NCBI GenBank assembly: GCA_937891445.1
Contig: CALAFV010000550.1
Coordinates: 1-5,914, forward strand
Reading direction: 5' to 3'
Origin: an uncultured Phycisphaerales bacterium
Lineage (GTDB): Bacteria; Planctomycetota; Phycisphaerae; Phycisphaerales; UBA1924
DNA length: 5,914 nucleotides
The first letter of the stretch is position 1. Every line of letters starts with the position of its first letter. A program made the translations under genes and the position numbers. Positions 4,786-5,914 of the stretch are shown in pieces. The notes below the pieces were generated by a model, which saw only the letters and a program-made list of their open reading frames with translations, made no database searches and was not told the origin of the DNA.

Positions 4786-5914
4786 ATGAACAGAGCACCG
4801 CTCCGGATCTGCCCCGGCGCCGCGGCCGTGGCGTCGGCCCTCGTCCTCGCATCCGCCTCCCGGCCCTTCCGCCCGGCTTCGTGGACCAGCACGTCGCCAC
4901 AAGTTCCGGCCAGGCCGTCGGCATCTGCTTCGCCCCCGACGGCCGCGGCTTTGTGTGGGACAAGGGCGGCACCGTCTGGCTGCTCGAAAATGGGTTCCTC
5001 TCCCACACGCCGCTGATCGACATCTCCGAGGAGGTCGGCAACTGGCGCGACCTGGGCCTCCTGGGCTTCACCATCGACCCGGACTTCCTGACCAACGGCC
5101 GCATCTACCTCCTCTACGCGGTCGATTACCACCACCTCCGCTACTTCGGCACCCCCGAATACGACCCGCAGGCCAACCAGTACTACCACGACACCATCGC
5201 CCGCCTGACCCGCTACACCTGCAACGCCGCCGACGGCTTCCGATCCGTTGATTACTCGTCGCGCTACGTCCTGGTCGGCGAGCCGATGATGTCGCCGGAG
5301 AGAACGGCTTCCCGCCGCAGTGGCGCAACCTCTACTACCACGGCGATTTCGTCGACGGCTGGATCAAGGCCTTCGTCCTCGACGAGCAGGACCAACTCCT
5401 GGAGATCCGCGACTTCCACGACAGCGCGGGCGCAGTCGTCTGCATGGCGACCAATCCCGTGGACGGCGGGCTCTACTACATCGCCTACGGCCCGGCCGGC
5501 ACGCCCCAGATCCGCCGCATCATCAACGCCGCCACCGCCCCGCCCACCGCCGTCGCCACGGCCGATCCCGCCTTCGGCCCCCTCCCGCTGACGGTGCAGT
5601 TCTCCAGCGCCGGCTCCGGTACGCTCGACGGCTCGCCCGTCACGTACCAGTGGGACTTCGGCGACGCCTCGCCCCCCAGCACCGAGGCCAACCCGACGCA
5701 CACCTACACCGGCGCCGTGGACATCACCGACGCCGGCGCGATCGTCGCCCGCGTCTTCGAACTGATGCCCCCTTACCCCTACGGCGCCGGCGCCGACGAC
5801 CCCGAGGTCATCCGCGACCACGACTGGCCCCCCACCGGCGGCTACGCCATCACCCGCCAGTACGACACCACCCACGACGCCGCCCAGGGGCTCGACGACT
5901 GGATCGGGTACATC
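4786..5914 (+). pseudogene. Secreted glucose/sorbosone dehydrogenase-like protein with PKD domain, frame broken twice, incomplete at right edge
   Basis: Coding sense moves through three frames. (1) From ATG 4786: a Sec-type signal peptide, MNRAPLR then a hydrophobic core AAAVASALVLASAS, ending near 4860. (2) A frame shift at about 4858-4866 leads to ALPPGFVDQHVA and blade-like motifs ICFAPDGRGFVWDKGGTVWL, then LGLLGFTIDPDFLTNGRIYL, to YVLVGE near 5282. This is the opening blade of a GSDH-type (PQQ sugar dehydrogenase) propeller. (3) After a break between about 5252 and 5300 the frame becomes GENGFPPQWRNLYYHGDFVD, then GWIKAFVLDE, which resembles the last blades of such proteins. A PKD domain follows (5543-5710; WDFGDASPPS, NPTHTYT), then a C-terminal domain with EVIRDHDWPPTGG and RQYDTT to the edge. 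The central blades with the catalytic His and PQQ contacts are missing, implying a sizeable deletion. A GTG at 4881 could begin the second frame, but without a signal peptide. Either a true pseudogene or an assembly or sequencing error; the family call is good, the cause is open. Confidence 0.75.
5543..5710 (+). other. PKD domain (region of the disrupted secreted protein)
   Basis: In the third frame of the disrupted gene the sequence reads PTAVATADPAFGPLPLTVQF, then SSAGSGTLDGSPVTYQWDFGD, ending NPTHTYT. It shows the PKD pattern: a Pro-rich opening, PLTVQF strand, a TYQWDFGD signature and a closing HTYT. PKD domains are extracellular Ig-like spacers or binding modules. The usual final strands after HTYT (G-x-Y-x-V-x-L-x-V) are not evident; the text passes at once into VDITDAGAIVARVFEL, the start of a different domain. 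Confidence 0.85.

Noticed and set aside
4881..5591. GTG at 4881 as the start of an intact 236-codon gene
   Set aside because: The homology begins upstream of it (ALPPGF) and is preceded by a signal peptide in another frame. The frame's last 100 codons are Pro/Ser/Arg-rich noise while the real coding sense continues in a third frame.

Overview
The window is a GC-rich, gene-dense piece of bacterial chromosome. The base composition, the weak or missing Shine-Dalgarno sequences at several starts, and a secreted sugar-dehydrogenase-like protein with a PKD domain point to a Planctomycetota-like or similar environmental bacterium. That placement is inference from style; there is no rRNA or marker gene here. 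No tRNA, rRNA, CRISPR array, insertion sequence or prophage gene was seen.

Left part (1-3784, minus strand): the start of a branched-chain-amino-acid-type (HAAT/Liv) ABC importer operon, transcribed right to left in the order livK-like binding lipoprotein (3784-2510), livH-like permease (2404-1025), livM-like permease (1006 to beyond the left edge). The ATPase genes livG and livF would be expected further left, outside the window. A well-formed sigma-70-type promoter (TTGAAA-N17-TATAAA, 3913-3885) sits upstream of livK. Between livK and livH lie a GC-only hairpin touching the livK stop codon and a textbook intrinsic terminator. This arrangement would give much more binding protein than permease. 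livH and livM appear translationally coupled: the livM Shine-Dalgarno overlaps the livH stop codon. The LivH protein is about 150 residues longer than usual and carries an extra, probably extracytoplasmic, segment.

Middle (3917-4672, plus strand): a divergent gene for an uncharacterised 251-residue protein with a PD-(D/E)XK-nuclease-like signature (RCDLVL then LEVK). Its start lies four bases from the -35 box of the liv promoter, so the two transcription units share a 132-bp control region.

Right part (4786-5914, plus strand, running off the edge): a secreted glucose/sorbosone-dehydrogenase-like beta-propeller protein followed by a PKD domain and a further C-terminal domain. The reading frame is broken twice. 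Part of the protein, including the region where the PQQ and catalytic residues would lie, is missing, so it is annotated as a disrupted gene. It may be a real pseudogene or an assembly or sequencing fault. A plausible promoter (TTGGCG-N17-TAGAGT) precedes it.

No previously undescribed multi-gene system is evident. The most unusual items are the enlarged LivH, the attenuated livK/livH junction, the nuclease-like orphan sharing the liv control region, and the collapsed sugar-dehydrogenase gene.
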